In this document: one piece after another, positions 6,393-15,182 of the stretch
Layout of the letters: each line of letters begins with the position of its first letter
How positions within the stretch are numbered: position 1 is the first letter of the stretch
NCBI GenBank assembly: GCA_017533485.1
Contig: JAFXIC010000019.1
Coordinates: forward strand, 1-33,556
Direction of reading: 5' to 3'
Length of the DNA stretch: 33,556 nt
Source: Oscillospiraceae bacterium
GTDB taxonomy: Bacteria; Bacillota; Clostridia; Oscillospirales; Ruminococcaceae
Notes under the pieces: generated by a model
Told to the model about the DNA's origin: nothing
Databases searched by the model: none
What the model saw: the letters and a program-made list of their open reading frames with translations, nothing else
Position numbers and translations under genes: made by a program

Positions 6393-8938
6393 ACAATATA
6401 TTGACCGAAAAACAATACCAGGCTGAACTGCTCGGTATACTCCGTGACCAAAACGGCTACACGATCAGAAAAGCAACAGACTTTGACCGCCGTTTTGCGA
6501 TCGACCGTGAAATGCTGTTTGGCTTTCTGAATGATACCCAGCCGGAGACCATGGAGAAGCTACGCAAGATACATAAGGACAGGCTCGAAGATACCATTGT
6601 TTCATTCATCAATGCGGAGTGTACGAAGAAAAGGGGCAGCTTGCTTGAAGTCCTCCGTCACGGTGTCGAACTGTCGGGGCATAAGCTGGAGCTGATGTTC
6701 ACAAAGCCTGCGACCACTTTCAATAAAGACCTGATGCGGAAATATGAAATGAACCGCTTTACTGTCATGGAAGAAGTGTGGGCGAATGATAAAGAGCGAA
6801 TTGATGTTGTTATCTTCCTCAATGGCTTTGCAATTATCTCGATGGAGCTGAAATGTAATTTTGCAGGTCAATCTGCGGATGATGCAATCTATCAGTATCG
6901 TATGGAGCGCGATCCTAATTCAAGGTTGTTCCTGTTCAAAGCAGGCGTACTTGTCAATTTCGCTATGGACTTGCACGAAGTCTATATGACAACGAAGCTC
7001 GACGGTGAAAAGACCTTTTTCCTGCCGTTCAACCAAGGCAATGGAAAGGGTATTAATGCAGGTGCAGGAAATGCTCCCTGTGAGGACGATTATCCAGTTC
7101 ATTATATGTGGGACGATATTCTCACAAAAGATACTATCCTTGACCTGATCTCCAAATTCATTTTCATTCAGACCTCTGAGAAAGAGAATGAAAAGACAGG
7201 CAAGGTCGAGGTCAAGGAGAGCATTATATTTCCCCGTTATCATCAGCTCGATGCTGTCCGCAAGCTCCTTGCCGATGTAGAGGAAAACCGCACCTCGCTC
7301 AACTATCTGATACAGCACAGCGCAGGTTCCGGCAAGACTAATACGATCGCTTGGCTTGCATATCGCCTTGCGACACTCCACGATGCCGACAACAAGATCA
7401 TTTTCGATAATGTTATCATCATGACCGACAGAGTGGTTGTTGACCGACAGCTTCAAAAAGCGATCATGGGGATGGAGCATAAGTCCGGACTGATTCGTGT
7501 GATGGACGAAAAGTGTAATTCTGCTGATCTCGCTATTGCCCTCAACGGCAATACGAAGATCATTGCAACAACGATCCAGAAGTTCCCGTATATCGTGGAC
7601 AGCGTTCAGGGCATGAAGAATAAGCGCTTTGCGGTCATTATCGACGAAGCACATTCTTCTACGGCAGGCAAGGATATGGCAGCGATCACACAGTCCCTCG
7701 GTATGGGTGATGAGCTGTATCAGGATATGGAGGACGAGATCGCCGCAGAGCTTGCAAGAAACGGCAAACAGCAGAATGTTTCGATGTTCGCTTTCACAGC
7801 AACTCCGAAGCCGACTACCTTACAGCTTTTCGGCACGATTAATCAAAACGGACAGCGTGAAGCATTCCATGTGTATTCGATGAAGCAGGCTATTGAGGAG
7901 GGCTTTATCCTCGATGTATTGCAGAATTACACCACCTACAAGACCTTCTATCAGATCAACAAGGAAATTGAAGAAGATCCGAAGATGCAGACTGCAAGTG
8001 CAAAACGGCAGATTGCTCGGTTCGTTGAGCTGCACGAAACGAACATTGCCCAGCGTATCGAGGTCATCGTAGAGCATTTCCGCACAACTGTTATGCAGGA
8101 ACTTGGCGGGCAAGCAAAGGCAATGGTCATTACAGCTTCAAGACAGGCAGCCGTCAAGTATTGTAGGGCTTTTGAAGACTATTGCTCTAAAAAGGGATAC
8201 AAGGGCATTCGTGCGCTTGTTGCGTTCTCCGGCAAGGTGAAGCTCCCTGATGATGATACGGAATACACAGAGCCCGGTATCAACGGTATTCCCGAAGATC
8301 AGCTCACCAAAGAGTTCGACAAGGACGATTATCAGGTGCTTTTGGTCGCAAACAAGTATCAGACAGGCTTTGACCAGCCGAAGCTCTGTGCTATGTATAT
8401 CATGAAGAAGCTCAGGGGTGTCAATGCGGTACAGACACTTTCCCGTTTGAATAGAATTTGTCCTCCCTTTGAGAAAAAGACCTTTATCCTCGATTTTGTC
8501 AACAGCTATGAGGATATTGTAGGGGCATTTGCTCCGTATTATACCACTACGCTGCTCTCAAATTCTGTTACTCCCACTGCGATCTATGACCTTGAAGCAC
8601 AGATAGACGCTTATGCGATCATTGATCCCGATGATGTGGATAAGGTCAACGAGATACTTTACAAGGAGAAGGTGCAGTCTGCCGACAAGAAAAAGATCAA
8701 CTTCTGCCTTGATAAGTCGCAAAAACTGATAGAGCATTACAGTATCGAAAAACAGCGTGAGATCGTGGTTGACCTCCGTCATTTCGTGCGTTTTTATGAG
8801 TTTATGATCCAAGTATCCAGCTTTGAGGATACAGAGCTTCACAAGAAATACAACTACATCATTCTTCTGCTTTCTCACATCAATATCAAACACCCAGGTC
8901 CAGGCTTCAACCTTGACGGCAAGATCAGAGCGACATAG
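6389..8938 (+). CDS. hsdR: Type I restriction endonuclease subunit (HsdR), cut short by an in-frame stop
   Basis: The 849-residue translocase/nuclease subunit has an N-terminal PD-(D/E)xK nuclease domain with D139 and E153-x-K155 (motif MELK). The Walker A motif is AGSGKT (312-317), the DEAH box is at 419-422, and FTATPK and later SF2 helicase motifs follow, including QTGFDQPKL. The frame ends at TAG (8936-8938) just after NIKHPGPGFNLDGKIRAT. The same frame then continues with clearly related sequence to 9364, so full-length HsdR would be about 991 residues. The missing part is the C-terminal helical region, which in other HsdR proteins contacts the methyltransferase core. Truncation would therefore probably abolish restriction. 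Sequencing error or readthrough remain possible. Confidence 0.9.
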   Translation: MNNILTEKQYQAELLGILRDQNGYTIRKATDFDRRFAIDREMLFGFLNDTQPETMEKLRKIHKDRLEDTIVSFINAECTKKRGSLLEVLRHGVELSGHKLELMFTKPATTFNKDLMRKYEMNRFTVMEEVWANDKERIDVVIFLNGFAIISMELKCNFAGQSADDAIYQYRMERDPNSRLFLFKAGVLVNFAMDLHEVYMTTKLDGEKTFFLPFNQGNGKGINAGAGNAPCEDDYPVHYMWDDILTKDTILDLISKFIFIQTSEKENEKTGKVEVKESIIFPRYHQLDAVRKLLADVEENRTSLNYLIQHSAGSGKTNTIAWLAYRLATLHDADNKIIFDNVIIMTDRVVVDRQLQKAIMGMEHKSGLIRVMDEKCNSADLAIALNGNTKIIATTIQKFPYIVDSVQGMKNKRFAVIIDEAHSSTAGKDMAAITQSLGMGDELYQDMEDEIAAELARNGKQQNVSMFAFTATPKPTTLQLFGTINQNGQREAFHVYSMKQAIEEGFILDVLQNYTTYKTFYQINKEIEEDPKMQTASAKRQIARFVELHETNIAQRIEVIVEHFRTTVMQELGGQAKAMVITASRQAAVKYCRAFEDYCSKKGYKGIRALVAFSGKVKLPDDDTEYTEPGINGIPEDQLTKEFDKDDYQVLLVANKYQTGFDQPKLCAMYIMKKLRGVNAVQTLSRLNRICPPFEKKTFILDFVNSYEDIVGAFAPYYTTTLLSNSVTPTAIYDLEAQIDAYAIIDPDDVDKVNEILYKEKVQSADKKKINFCLDKSQKLIEHYSIEKQREIVVDLRHFVRFYEFMIQVSSFEDTELHKKYNYIILLLSHINIKHPGPGFNLDGKIRAT

Positions 8939-9364
8939 TTCGTGCAGAAGAAACAGGACGAACATACAGAATCAGATATTGTTGCAAAGCCAGTTGTGAA
9001 GCTACCCTCTGCTGAAACATTCGGTCTTACTCCTGCAAAGGAAGAAAGGCTCTCGGAGATCATCGCAGCGATCAATGCACGGACAGGCAAATCCTATGAC
9101 AGCGATGTTGCGGTAAAGGCGATGCTCCAAATCAGAGACATTCTTATGAAGTCCGATAAGCTGAAAGCAAGTGCAAAGAATAACACGGTCAAGGACTTTG
9201 AATTTTCCTATTTTGATGATATTGACGATGCACTGATCGAAGGACTGGAGCAGAATCAAGACTTTTTCTCTCTGCTGCTCAATGACGAGGAAATCAAGCG
9301 TGAAGTCCTCGGTATTTTTACGGAAGAAATCTATAATTCATTAAAGAAAGCAGCAGAAGAATAA
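8939..9364 (+). pseudogene. hsdR: HsdR C-terminal region, separated by the amber codon
   Basis: These 141 codons continue the hsdR frame without a shift. They encode an acidic helical segment with LTPAKEERLSEIIAAINART (about 30 residues in) and DFEFSYFDDIDDALIEGLEQ, matching the usual HsdR C-terminus. A GTG at 8942 could start a separate peptide, but no ribosome site precedes it (the upstream bases read AAGATCAGAGCGACATAG). A free-standing gene is therefore unlikely. The preserved coding sequence shows that the stop is recent, or that the two parts are still selected together. Confidence 0.75.
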
Positions 9365-9460
9365 ATTTTGTTGCAACTCAATATAATATTCTTCTAACAA
9401 AAGGATATTATGCAGGTTCAACTGTAATGATATGTTGTTCTGAATTATGTGCTAAAAAAC

Positions 9461-9499
9461 AAACAGGAAGAGACCTCGAAATGAAGTCCTTCCTGTTTT
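9461..9499. terminator. Bidirectional Rho-independent terminator after hsdR
   Basis: A 10-bp perfect stem pairs AAACAGGAAG (9461-9470) with CTTCCTGTTT (9489-9498). It is T-rich downstream on the + strand (TTTTGCTT). On the minus strand the stem is followed by GTTTTTTAG. It lies between the convergent hsdR (+) and XRE regulator (-) genes and probably serves both. Confidence 0.75.
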
Positions 9500-9614
9500 G
9501 CTTATAGCCGCTGTATAGGTCTTTCATATTAGTTTTTGGAAAACTTCTTTATGAGTACCGATCTATTCTTCACGGGGTATTCTTGAATCTCACGGATCCA
9601 TTGTATGCGCTCAG
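9500..9614 (-). other. Spacer with possible coding relic
   Basis: On the minus strand, about 9528-9610, a short frame without an ATG encodes TERIQWIREIQEYPVKNR and further basic residues, ending KKFSKN and a stop. The composition is protein-like. It may be the tail of a deleted gene at the edge of the accessory region. No ribosome site or promoter is seen. Confidence 0.2.
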
Positions 9615-10733
9615 TCAATCTTGGGAAGCATCAGCGCTTTCATAGATAGAAAACTGATGCAGCGAATCTTTTAACTTGTATTCGTCCCTATCCAACTTCA
9701 GGTATTCCTCATATTCGCGCAAATCAACATATTTCGGATAGCTAAGAAGAATATATGTTACCGTATGATTTTTCTCGTCGAGCAGCGCATATTCATACTC
9801 ATAATCATAACCGTCTATTGCAACATATGCCGGCAGCGCATAACTTTCCTCATCATATTGAATTCTTGTCGTGATACGCTCCTCCGGCGTAGATAGCGTA
9901 TATTCGATGGAAGAAAGCCGCTGTACTTCCGCTTCGTAATCTTCTTCACGATATGTTCCATGTAAAATGATATATCCGTCCGTATCAAAAAATCCCGTTT
10001 TTAAGCTGGATACAAATGTAGGTTCAAGCATATTCGTTGTATCGTCAGGAAATATGTACAGCTCACTGAGATCACTGCGATACTGTTCTAATATCTTGGC
10101 TTTATCATAATTTTCTATCCCTTCTTGATGTTTAAACGGCGTGCATTCGATAAACAGAACCGCCACAAGAGCCAGCATAACCTTCATTATAAATGAAAGT
10201 ACACATACTCCGATGGCCAGCACGAATACTTTGCAGACGTTTACAAGTTTCTTTCGTTTCGTATTTTCTTCCAGTAACCCATTGGTATAAAGCGATAATA
10301 TCACCATCACAACAAATGCAAGAACAGAAAATATATAACATAAAAACGTCCCAATTCCGGGTTCGTAATGAAAAGTTTGCAAACCCAGAACAATGGTCAT
10401 CAGAACCACGCCTATCAGACTAATCCGTCTTACCCAGATTAAAAGCCTGCTTTTTTGTTCGAGCGCATAGTCTGCCATCTTAAAAGCGACCTCTTCCACT
10501 TCTTCTTCATTCATCATTTCGTTTTTTCTTGTTCCATCAATAATTTCTTTGATATCAACCTCATAAAATTCTGCCAGCGCTACAAGAATGCTCAAATCGG
10601 GCATATTGCTTCCGGTTTCCCACCTGGATACCGAACGTCGGGATACATGAAACTGTTCTGCCAGCTGTTCCTGCGTAAGCGCTTTCTCCTTCCGGAGCGT
10701 TTTCAGGAATTCTCCGATTTTAATTTGATCCAT
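9615..10733 (-). CDS. XRE-family regulator with membrane-anchored C-terminal domain
   Basis: The 372-residue protein has an N-terminal HTH_3 domain (about 6-60; EQLAEQFHVSRRSVSRWETGSNMPDLSIL is interrupted by no gaps relative to the family). Three membrane helices follow (about 104-121, 128-149, 166-196), then a C-terminal domain of about 175 residues rich in Tyr, Glu and Asp, probably outside the membrane. This layout suggests a one-component sensor in which the outer domain influences DNA binding. The target is unknown. The start has a perfect AAGGAGG site (complement of 10744-10750) and a likely -10 box TACAAT (complement of 10758-10763). The neighbouring genes give no clue to its regulon. 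Confidence 0.85.
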   Translation of the reverse strand: MDQIKIGEFLKTLRKEKALTQEQLAEQFHVSRRSVSRWETGSNMPDLSILVALAEFYEVDIKEIIDGTRKNEMMNEEEVEEVAFKMADYALEQKSRLLIWVRRISLIGVVLMTIVLGLQTFHYEPGIGTFLCYIFSVLAFVVMVILSLYTNGLLEENTKRKKLVNVCKVFVLAIGVCVLSFIMKVMLALVAVLFIECTPFKHQEGIENYDKAKILEQYRSDLSELYIFPDDTTNMLEPTFVSSLKTGFFDTDGYIILHGTYREEDYEAEVQRLSSIEYTLSTPEERITTRIQYDEESYALPAYVAIDGYDYEYEYALLDEKNHTVTYILLSYPKYVDLREYEEYLKLDRDEYKLKDSLHQFSIYESADASQD

Positions 10734-11005
10734 AATTTTCTAACCTCCTTGAATCACATTGTATCTTAAATCCGTTCAAAAGTACAGGACACAAAGCGAG
10801 CAATGTCCCCGTTTGAGGCAATGGGACATGAAATGTCTCAAATGATATCTATTCAGAAACTACGTATTTATCATTCGTTTGATGCGAACGAAGCGTTCTC
10901 GTAAAGTCAATGCCATAAGTAGACACAAAGTCACTTTTGATACAATATCGAAAGTGACTTTGTAATATTTCCATATGGCCGTCTGACGGATACGGAATGC
11001 CGTAT
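10734..11005. other. Intergenic region with two inverted repeats
   Basis: The region holds the XRE gene's ribosome site and probable -10 box. It also has a 7-bp inverted repeat, ATGTCCC (10803-10809) with GGGACAT (10823-10829), about 70 bases before the start codon and possibly an operator. The 13-bp hairpin at 10925-10963 is listed separately. No gene is seen. Confidence 0.4.
10925..10963 (-). terminator. Hairpin downstream of the dehydrogenase gene
   Basis: Perfect 13-bp arms, ACAAAGTCACTTT (10925-10937) and AAAGTGACTTTGT (10951-10963), enclose a 13-base loop. It lies about 40 bases after the dehydrogenase stop codon. The T-runs are weak on both strands, so it may be a poor terminator or an mRNA 3' stabiliser. 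Confidence 0.5.
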
Positions 11006-12039
11006 TCAGAAGCATTTTTGTTTTCGTTCCTTGCGGCAGTGTTCGATATTGCCGCAGCGGTAGCAAAGCTCATTTTCACACCAGCCGTTTTCGGTAAAGT
11101 TCCGGAGATTGGAGAGTGTGGTATCGGCAATATTCGCGAGTGCTTCTTTGGTAAGGAATGCCTGATGGGAGGTGACGATGACGTTCGGCATCGAAATCAG
11201 GCGCGCGAGAATATCATCCGCAACAATATGTCCGGAGAAGTCCTCAAAGAAGACATCCGCTTCCTCCTCGTAGACATCCAGACAAGCGGCACCGACAATA
11301 CGGGATTTGATACCATCGAGGAGTGCTTCCGCGTCAATCAGTGCACCGCGTGAGGTGTTAATGAGCACAACACCCTTTTTCACTTTCTGGAGTGTCTCAT
11401 GGTTTATGAGGTGATGGGTTTCGGGCGTGAGGGGACAATGGAGGGAGATGATATCGCTGTTTTGGAACAATTCATCCAGCGATACATATGCAATATTGCT
11501 GTCCGGAACGGGGAATTTATCGTAGGCGAGGATCTGCATTCCGAAGCCTTTGCAGATATCCATAAAGATTCTTCCGATTTTGCCGGTACCGATGATGCCA
11601 ATTGTTTTTCCGTGGAGGTCAAATCCCTTCAGACCGCTCAGGGAAAATTGAATTCACGGGTACGGTTATAGGCTTTATGGATGCGGCGAATCGAGGTCAG
11701 CAGCAATGCCATTGCGTGTTCGGCGACCGCATAGGGGGAATATGCCGGAACATGAAAGACATGGATTTTCCCGTAGCAGGCTTTCAGGTCTACATTATTA
11801 TATCCCGCACACCGCAGCAGAATGATTTTCACACCGAGCTGATGGAGTTTTTCGATGACTGCCGCATTCGCGGTATCATTCACGAAGATACATACCGCGT
11901 CACAGCCGTCTGCAAGGCTTGCCGTGTCCTCCGTCAGCTTTGTTTCATAGAATTTGACCGTAAGGTTCTGCTGTGCGGAAGCGGTGGCCTCGAAGGATTC
12001 GATATCATATGGTTTTGCGTCAAAAAATGCGATTTTCAA
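11006..12039 (-). pseudogene. D-2-hydroxyacid (D-lactate) dehydrogenase, frameshifted
   Basis: The sequence encodes an NAD-dependent D-isomer 2-hydroxyacid dehydrogenase of about 344 residues, with similarity to LdhA-type D-lactate dehydrogenases. The N-terminal half contains LRCAGYNNVDL and YSPYAVAEHAMALLL. Its frame stops at 11638. The second half resumes in another frame with SGLKGFDLHGKTIGIIGTGK (the Rossmann GTGKIG motif), NTSRGALID (catalytic Arg region) and VTSHQAFLT (catalytic His). One extra T in the four-T run (complement of about 11644-11647) would restore NFSLSGLKGF. The start is a TTG at 12039 with AGGAGG 8 bases upstream. A real mutation and a homopolymer sequencing error are equally possible. 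If intact, it would reduce pyruvate to D-lactate. Confidence 0.8.
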
Positions 12040-12060
12040 ATAGCATACCTCCTTTTTTCT

Positions 12061-12089
12061 ATCATACCATATTTCACGAAAAATACCAA
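12061..12089 (-). promoter_or_regulatory. Promoter of the dehydrogenase gene
   Basis: On the minus strand, the -35 box TTGGTA (12089-12084) and -10 box TATGAT (12066-12061) are 17 bases apart. The start codon at 12039 follows by 21 bases, so the leader is very short. Confidence 0.65.
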
Positions 12090-12154
12090 GCACTATCCGG
12101 CAGAATTTTCAAACAGCCCTGTCGTTTTTATGCTGTGAATCCGGTGTATATCAC

Positions 12155-12183
12155 TTGACAAGTGCGGTCAGGAGGAGTATAAT
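12155..12183 (+). promoter_or_regulatory. Consensus promoter of the CNNM/CorC-type gene
   Basis: Perfect TTGACA (12155-12160) and TATAAT (12178-12183) boxes lie 17 bases apart. They are divergent from the dehydrogenase promoter by about 65 bases. The gene starts at 12214 with TGGAGGAA before it. Confidence 0.85.
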
Positions 12184-12213
12184 AATAGGGTATTATGTAT
12201 ATGGAGGAAACTC

Positions 12214-13512
12214 ATGATCTGGCAATTATTATTACAGGTAGTTCTGATTTTTTGCAATGCGGTATTCGCGTGTGCGGAGATCGCGATTATTTCCATCAAT
12301 GATGCAAAGCTTGATAAGCTCTCCGCAGAGGGGGATAAGCGTGCGATACGGCTCAAGCGGCTGACAAGTGAGCCATCGAAATTCCTCGCGACAATTCAGG
12401 TTGCGATTACGCTTTCGGGCTTTATCGGCTCTGCATTCGCGGCGGATAATTTTTCGGAACCGCTGGTAAAAGCCGCATTGGCGGTCGGAATTCCGATTTC
12501 GGAAAATGTGCTGAAAAGCGTTTCGGTTGTACTGATTACGCTGATCCTTTCCTATTTTACATTGGTATTCGGCGAACTGGTTCCGAAGCGTCTGGCAATG
12601 AAAAAAGCCGAACCGATGGCGCTTGGGATGTCCGGCATGATTACTGTGATCGCAAAAATTTTCCGTCCGATTGTATGGCTTTTGAATGTATCGACGAATG
12701 GTGTACTCCGGCTGCTGGGGATTGATCCGAATGCAGACGATGAGAATGTGACAGAGGAAGAAATCCTGATGATGTCGGATGCCGGTGCAGAAAAAGGAAC
12801 GATTGATAAGGACGACCATCGGATTATCAAGAATATTTTCGCATTCGATGATATCGAGGTCGGTCAGATCTGTACGCACCGCACCGATGTCGGCTTCTTA
12901 TATGATACTGACAGCGACGCGGAATGGACGGAAATGATTGATAGCTGCCGCCATCATAAAATTCCCGTCTGTCATGAAAATGTAGATGAGATCGTAGGCA
13001 TTCTCGATATCCGGAAGTATTACCGGCTGGCGGATAAGAGCCGTGAAAATGTCATGGCGAAGGCGGTGGATGAGCCGTATTTTGTGCATGAAAGCGTGAA
13101 AGCGGATGTACTGTTTGATACGATGAAAGTCAGCGGCAATGACCAGTTTGCGGTTGTCATTGACGAGTACGGCGGCGTCAGCGGTATTATCACCATTACC
13201 GATCTTCTGGAACAGCTGGTCGGCGATTTCGAACAGATGCAGCCCGATGAAATGTCCGACAGCATCGAAAAAACCGGAGAAAATGAGTGGCGCGGTTCAG
13301 GCATCGTGCCGCTGACGGATGCTGCAGAAGCTATGGAGCTGGAGCTGCCGATCGCACACTTTGATACGCTGGGCGCTTATCTGCTGGCAAATTCCGTGGA
13401 ATATCCGAGAGACGGCGCAACGATGACAATCGAAACGGATGTGCTGACCGCAGAGCTGACACGCGTCAAGCATCACAGAATCGAGCAATGTATACTTCGG
13501 AAAAAGCTCTGA
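12214..13512 (+). CDS. CNNM/CorC-family transporter (hemolysin-like, DUF21-CBS-CorC_HlyC)
   Basis: The 432-residue membrane protein belongs to the family often annotated 'hemolysin', whose studied members export or sense Mg2+/Co2+. The DUF21/CNNM membrane domain covers about 1-190. It has hydrophobic segments at the N-terminus (IWQLLLQVVLIFCNAVFACAEIAIISI), around 60-80 and 95-125, and the conserved FGELVPKRLAMKKAE. A CBS pair follows (about 200-325, with IDEYGGVSGIITITDLLEQLVGDF at its end). A C-terminal CorC_HlyC domain covers about 345-425. Length and domain order are normal. The gene is monocistronic, with its own promoter and terminator. The ion specificity is not deducible. Confidence 0.9.
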   Translation: MIWQLLLQVVLIFCNAVFACAEIAIISINDAKLDKLSAEGDKRAIRLKRLTSEPSKFLATIQVAITLSGFIGSAFAADNFSEPLVKAALAVGIPISENVLKSVSVVLITLILSYFTLVFGELVPKRLAMKKAEPMALGMSGMITVIAKIFRPIVWLLNVSTNGVLRLLGIDPNADDENVTEEEILMMSDAGAEKGTIDKDDHRIIKNIFAFDDIEVGQICTHRTDVGFLYDTDSDAEWTEMIDSCRHHKIPVCHENVDEIVGILDIRKYYRLADKSRENVMAKAVDEPYFVHESVKADVLFDTMKVSGNDQFAVVIDEYGGVSGIITITDLLEQLVGDFEQMQPDEMSDSIEKTGENEWRGSGIVPLTDAAEAMELELPIAHFDTLGAYLLANSVEYPRDGATMTIETDVLTAELTRVKHHRIEQCILRKKL

Positions 13513-13530
13513 AGCCTCTGACCGAATCAA

Positions 13531-13571
13531 AAAAACACCCTGAAAAGCCGAGTGCTTTTCAGGGTGTTTTT
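13531..13571. terminator. Bidirectional terminator between the CorC-type gene and hisF
   Basis: Perfect 17-bp arms (13531-13547 and 13555-13571) with a 7-base loop are flanked by A-run and T-run. It works for both converging transcripts. The hisF stop codon (13573-13575) almost touches it. Confidence 0.9.
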
Positions 13572-13572
13572 G

Positions 13573-14328
13573 TTATCGCATGATAATACCTTTGCTGCGG
13601 CAGTCCGCCTTGACCTGCGGAATGGTCAGTTCGCCGAAATGGAAGAGGGAGGCGGCGAGTGCAGCGGTCGCATTCGTTTCCTCAAAAACGGTTGCAAAAT
13701 CCGAAAGCTTACCGGCGCCGCCGCTGGCAATGACCGGAATTGTAACCCGCGCACAGACTGCTTTCAGCATTTCGAGGTCAAATCCGCCGCGGACACCATC
13801 TGTATCAATGGAATTGAGACAGATTTCACCGGCACCGCGCCGCTGAACCTCCGCAACCCATTGGAGCAGATCGACGTGCATATCAATTCTGCCGCCGTTG
13901 GCGAAGACCGTATAGCCGCCGTTTCCGTCACGCTTTGCGTCAATTCCGACAACAATACACTGAGATCCGAAAATTTCGGCACCCTCGGAGATGAGTGCAG
14001 GATTCTTTACCGCACTGGAATTGATGCTGATTTTATCGGCACCGGCACGGAGTGTTTCCCGCATATCCTCGACGGTAGAGATGCCGCCGCCGACCGTCAG
14101 CGGAACAAAGACCTGTTTTGCGGTTTCACGGACGACATCCAGAAATGTGCCGCGGCCCTCGTGGGAAGCGACAATATCATAAAATACGAGTTCATCTGCG
14201 CCCTGGCGGTTATATTCCGCCGCGCAGGCAACGGGATCTCCGACATCCTTGACCCCTTCGAAATTCACACCCTTTACGACCTTACCATGTCGTACATCCA
14301 GACAAGGGATAATTCGTTTTGCGAGCAT
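13573..14328 (-). CDS. hisF: Imidazole glycerol phosphate synthase subunit HisF (cyclase)
   Basis: The 251-residue (beta/alpha)8 barrel converts PRFAR plus ammonia from HisH into IGP and AICAR. The N-terminus MLAKRIIPCLDVRHGKVVKG carries the family motif and the catalytic Asp of CLD. The second catalytic Asp is in VVGIDAKRDG, and phosphate-binding loops include GGG and ASGGAGKL. The ATG at 14328 is preferred over an upstream in-frame one at 14343, because AAGGAGG lies between them. It is the last gene of the his operon. The gap to hisA (125 bases) is much longer than any other in the operon. No hisI follows. Confidence 0.95.
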   Translation of the reverse strand: MLAKRIIPCLDVRHGKVVKGVNFEGVKDVGDPVACAAEYNRQGADELVFYDIVASHEGRGTFLDVVRETAKQVFVPLTVGGGISTVEDMRETLRAGADKISINSSAVKNPALISEGAEIFGSQCIVVGIDAKRDGNGGYTVFANGGRIDMHVDLLQWVAEVQRRGAGEICLNSIDTDGVRGGFDLEMLKAVCARVTIPVIASGGAGKLSDFATVFEETNATAALAASLFHFGELTIPQVKADCRSKGIIMR

Positions 14329-14453
14329 CGTATCCTCCTTCATTGGTGAGAAATGGGAGCGGTGGCGGACGCGATCGGGAAGTGTTCGTTCGTCACCCGC
14401 TGAATCACAGGGATAATGTGATGAATGACAGAAGCTGACAGCACAGGAAGCGG
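14329..14453 (-). other. Unusually long hisA-hisF spacer
   Basis: Other junctions in the operon are 45 bases or less. This one is 125 bases. It contains a small hairpin, ATCACA (14404-14409) with TGTGAT (14417-14422), and the hisF ribosome site. No gene is seen. Confidence 0.5.
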
Positions 14454-15182
14454 TCAGTCTTTTTCTGCATATTCAATGGCTTCTTTGAGATTGAGCGTAC
14501 CCTGATAGATGGATTTTCCACAGATTGTGCCGTAAAGGCCGAGATTTTTACAGGCGATGATATCATCCATGGTATGGACGCCGCCGCTTGCAATGATGCT
14601 GCACTTTCCGTTGGTTGCGGAAGCGAGGGTAGAAAGCTGAACCGCACTGATTCCGGAGAGTGTGCCATCTTTGGAGATATCGGTGAAGATAAAGTATTTT
14701 ACGCCGACCGCAATCATCTGATTCGCGAGCGTAATATAGTTGACATCAGAGGTTTCGAGCCAGCCCTCGGTTGCGACAAGTCCGTTCTTTGCATCAATTC
14801 CGACCACGATTTTTTCGCTTCCGAATTTTTCGACGGCATCGCTGACGAGCTTTGGATTTTTGAGTGCAGCAGAACCTAGGATGACGCGTGTAATGCCCAT
14901 ATCGAGATAAGCAGCAATGGTATCGAGACTGCGGATGCCACCGCCGACCTCAACCTTGAGATTGGTATGCTTTGCGACATTCGTATAGATATCGGTATTG
15001 ACCGGTCTTCCTTCCTTTGCGCCGTCCAGATCGACCATATGAATCCAGGAAGCACCGTCCGATTCAAATTTCTTTGCGGTTTCGAGCGGATCTGCGGCGA
15101 CCTTGGATGCAGTCGCATAGTCGCCCTGTACCAGCCGGACGCATTGCCCCTGATGAATATCAATCGCGGGAAGAATTATCAT
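14454..15182 (-). CDS. hisA: Phosphoribosylformimino-AICAR ribotide isomerase (HisA)
   Basis: The 242-residue barrel enzyme isomerises ProFAR to PRFAR. It begins MIILPAIDIHQGQCVRLVQGDY, with the catalytic Asp of AIDI. The second catalytic Asp lies in FTDISKDGTLSG, and phosphate loops include VGGGIRS and ASGGV. Its ATG overlaps the hisH stop in an ATGA, so the two are translationally coupled. The length is normal for the family. Confidence 0.95.
   Translation of the reverse strand: MIILPAIDIHQGQCVRLVQGDYATASKVAADPLETAKKFESDGASWIHMVDLDGAKEGRPVNTDIYTNVAKHTNLKVEVGGGIRSLDTIAAYLDMGITRVILGSAALKNPKLVSDAVEKFGSEKIVVGIDAKNGLVATEGWLETSDVNYITLANQMIAVGVKYFIFTDISKDGTLSGISAVQLSTLASATNGKCSIIASGGVHTMDDIIACKNLGLYGTICGKSIYQGTLNLKEAIEYAEKD

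Noticed and set aside
8942-9364. Independent small gene with GTG start after hsdR
   Set aside because: It is in the same frame as hsdR, lacks a ribosome site and reads as the HsdR C-terminus. It is better explained as the separated end of hsdR.
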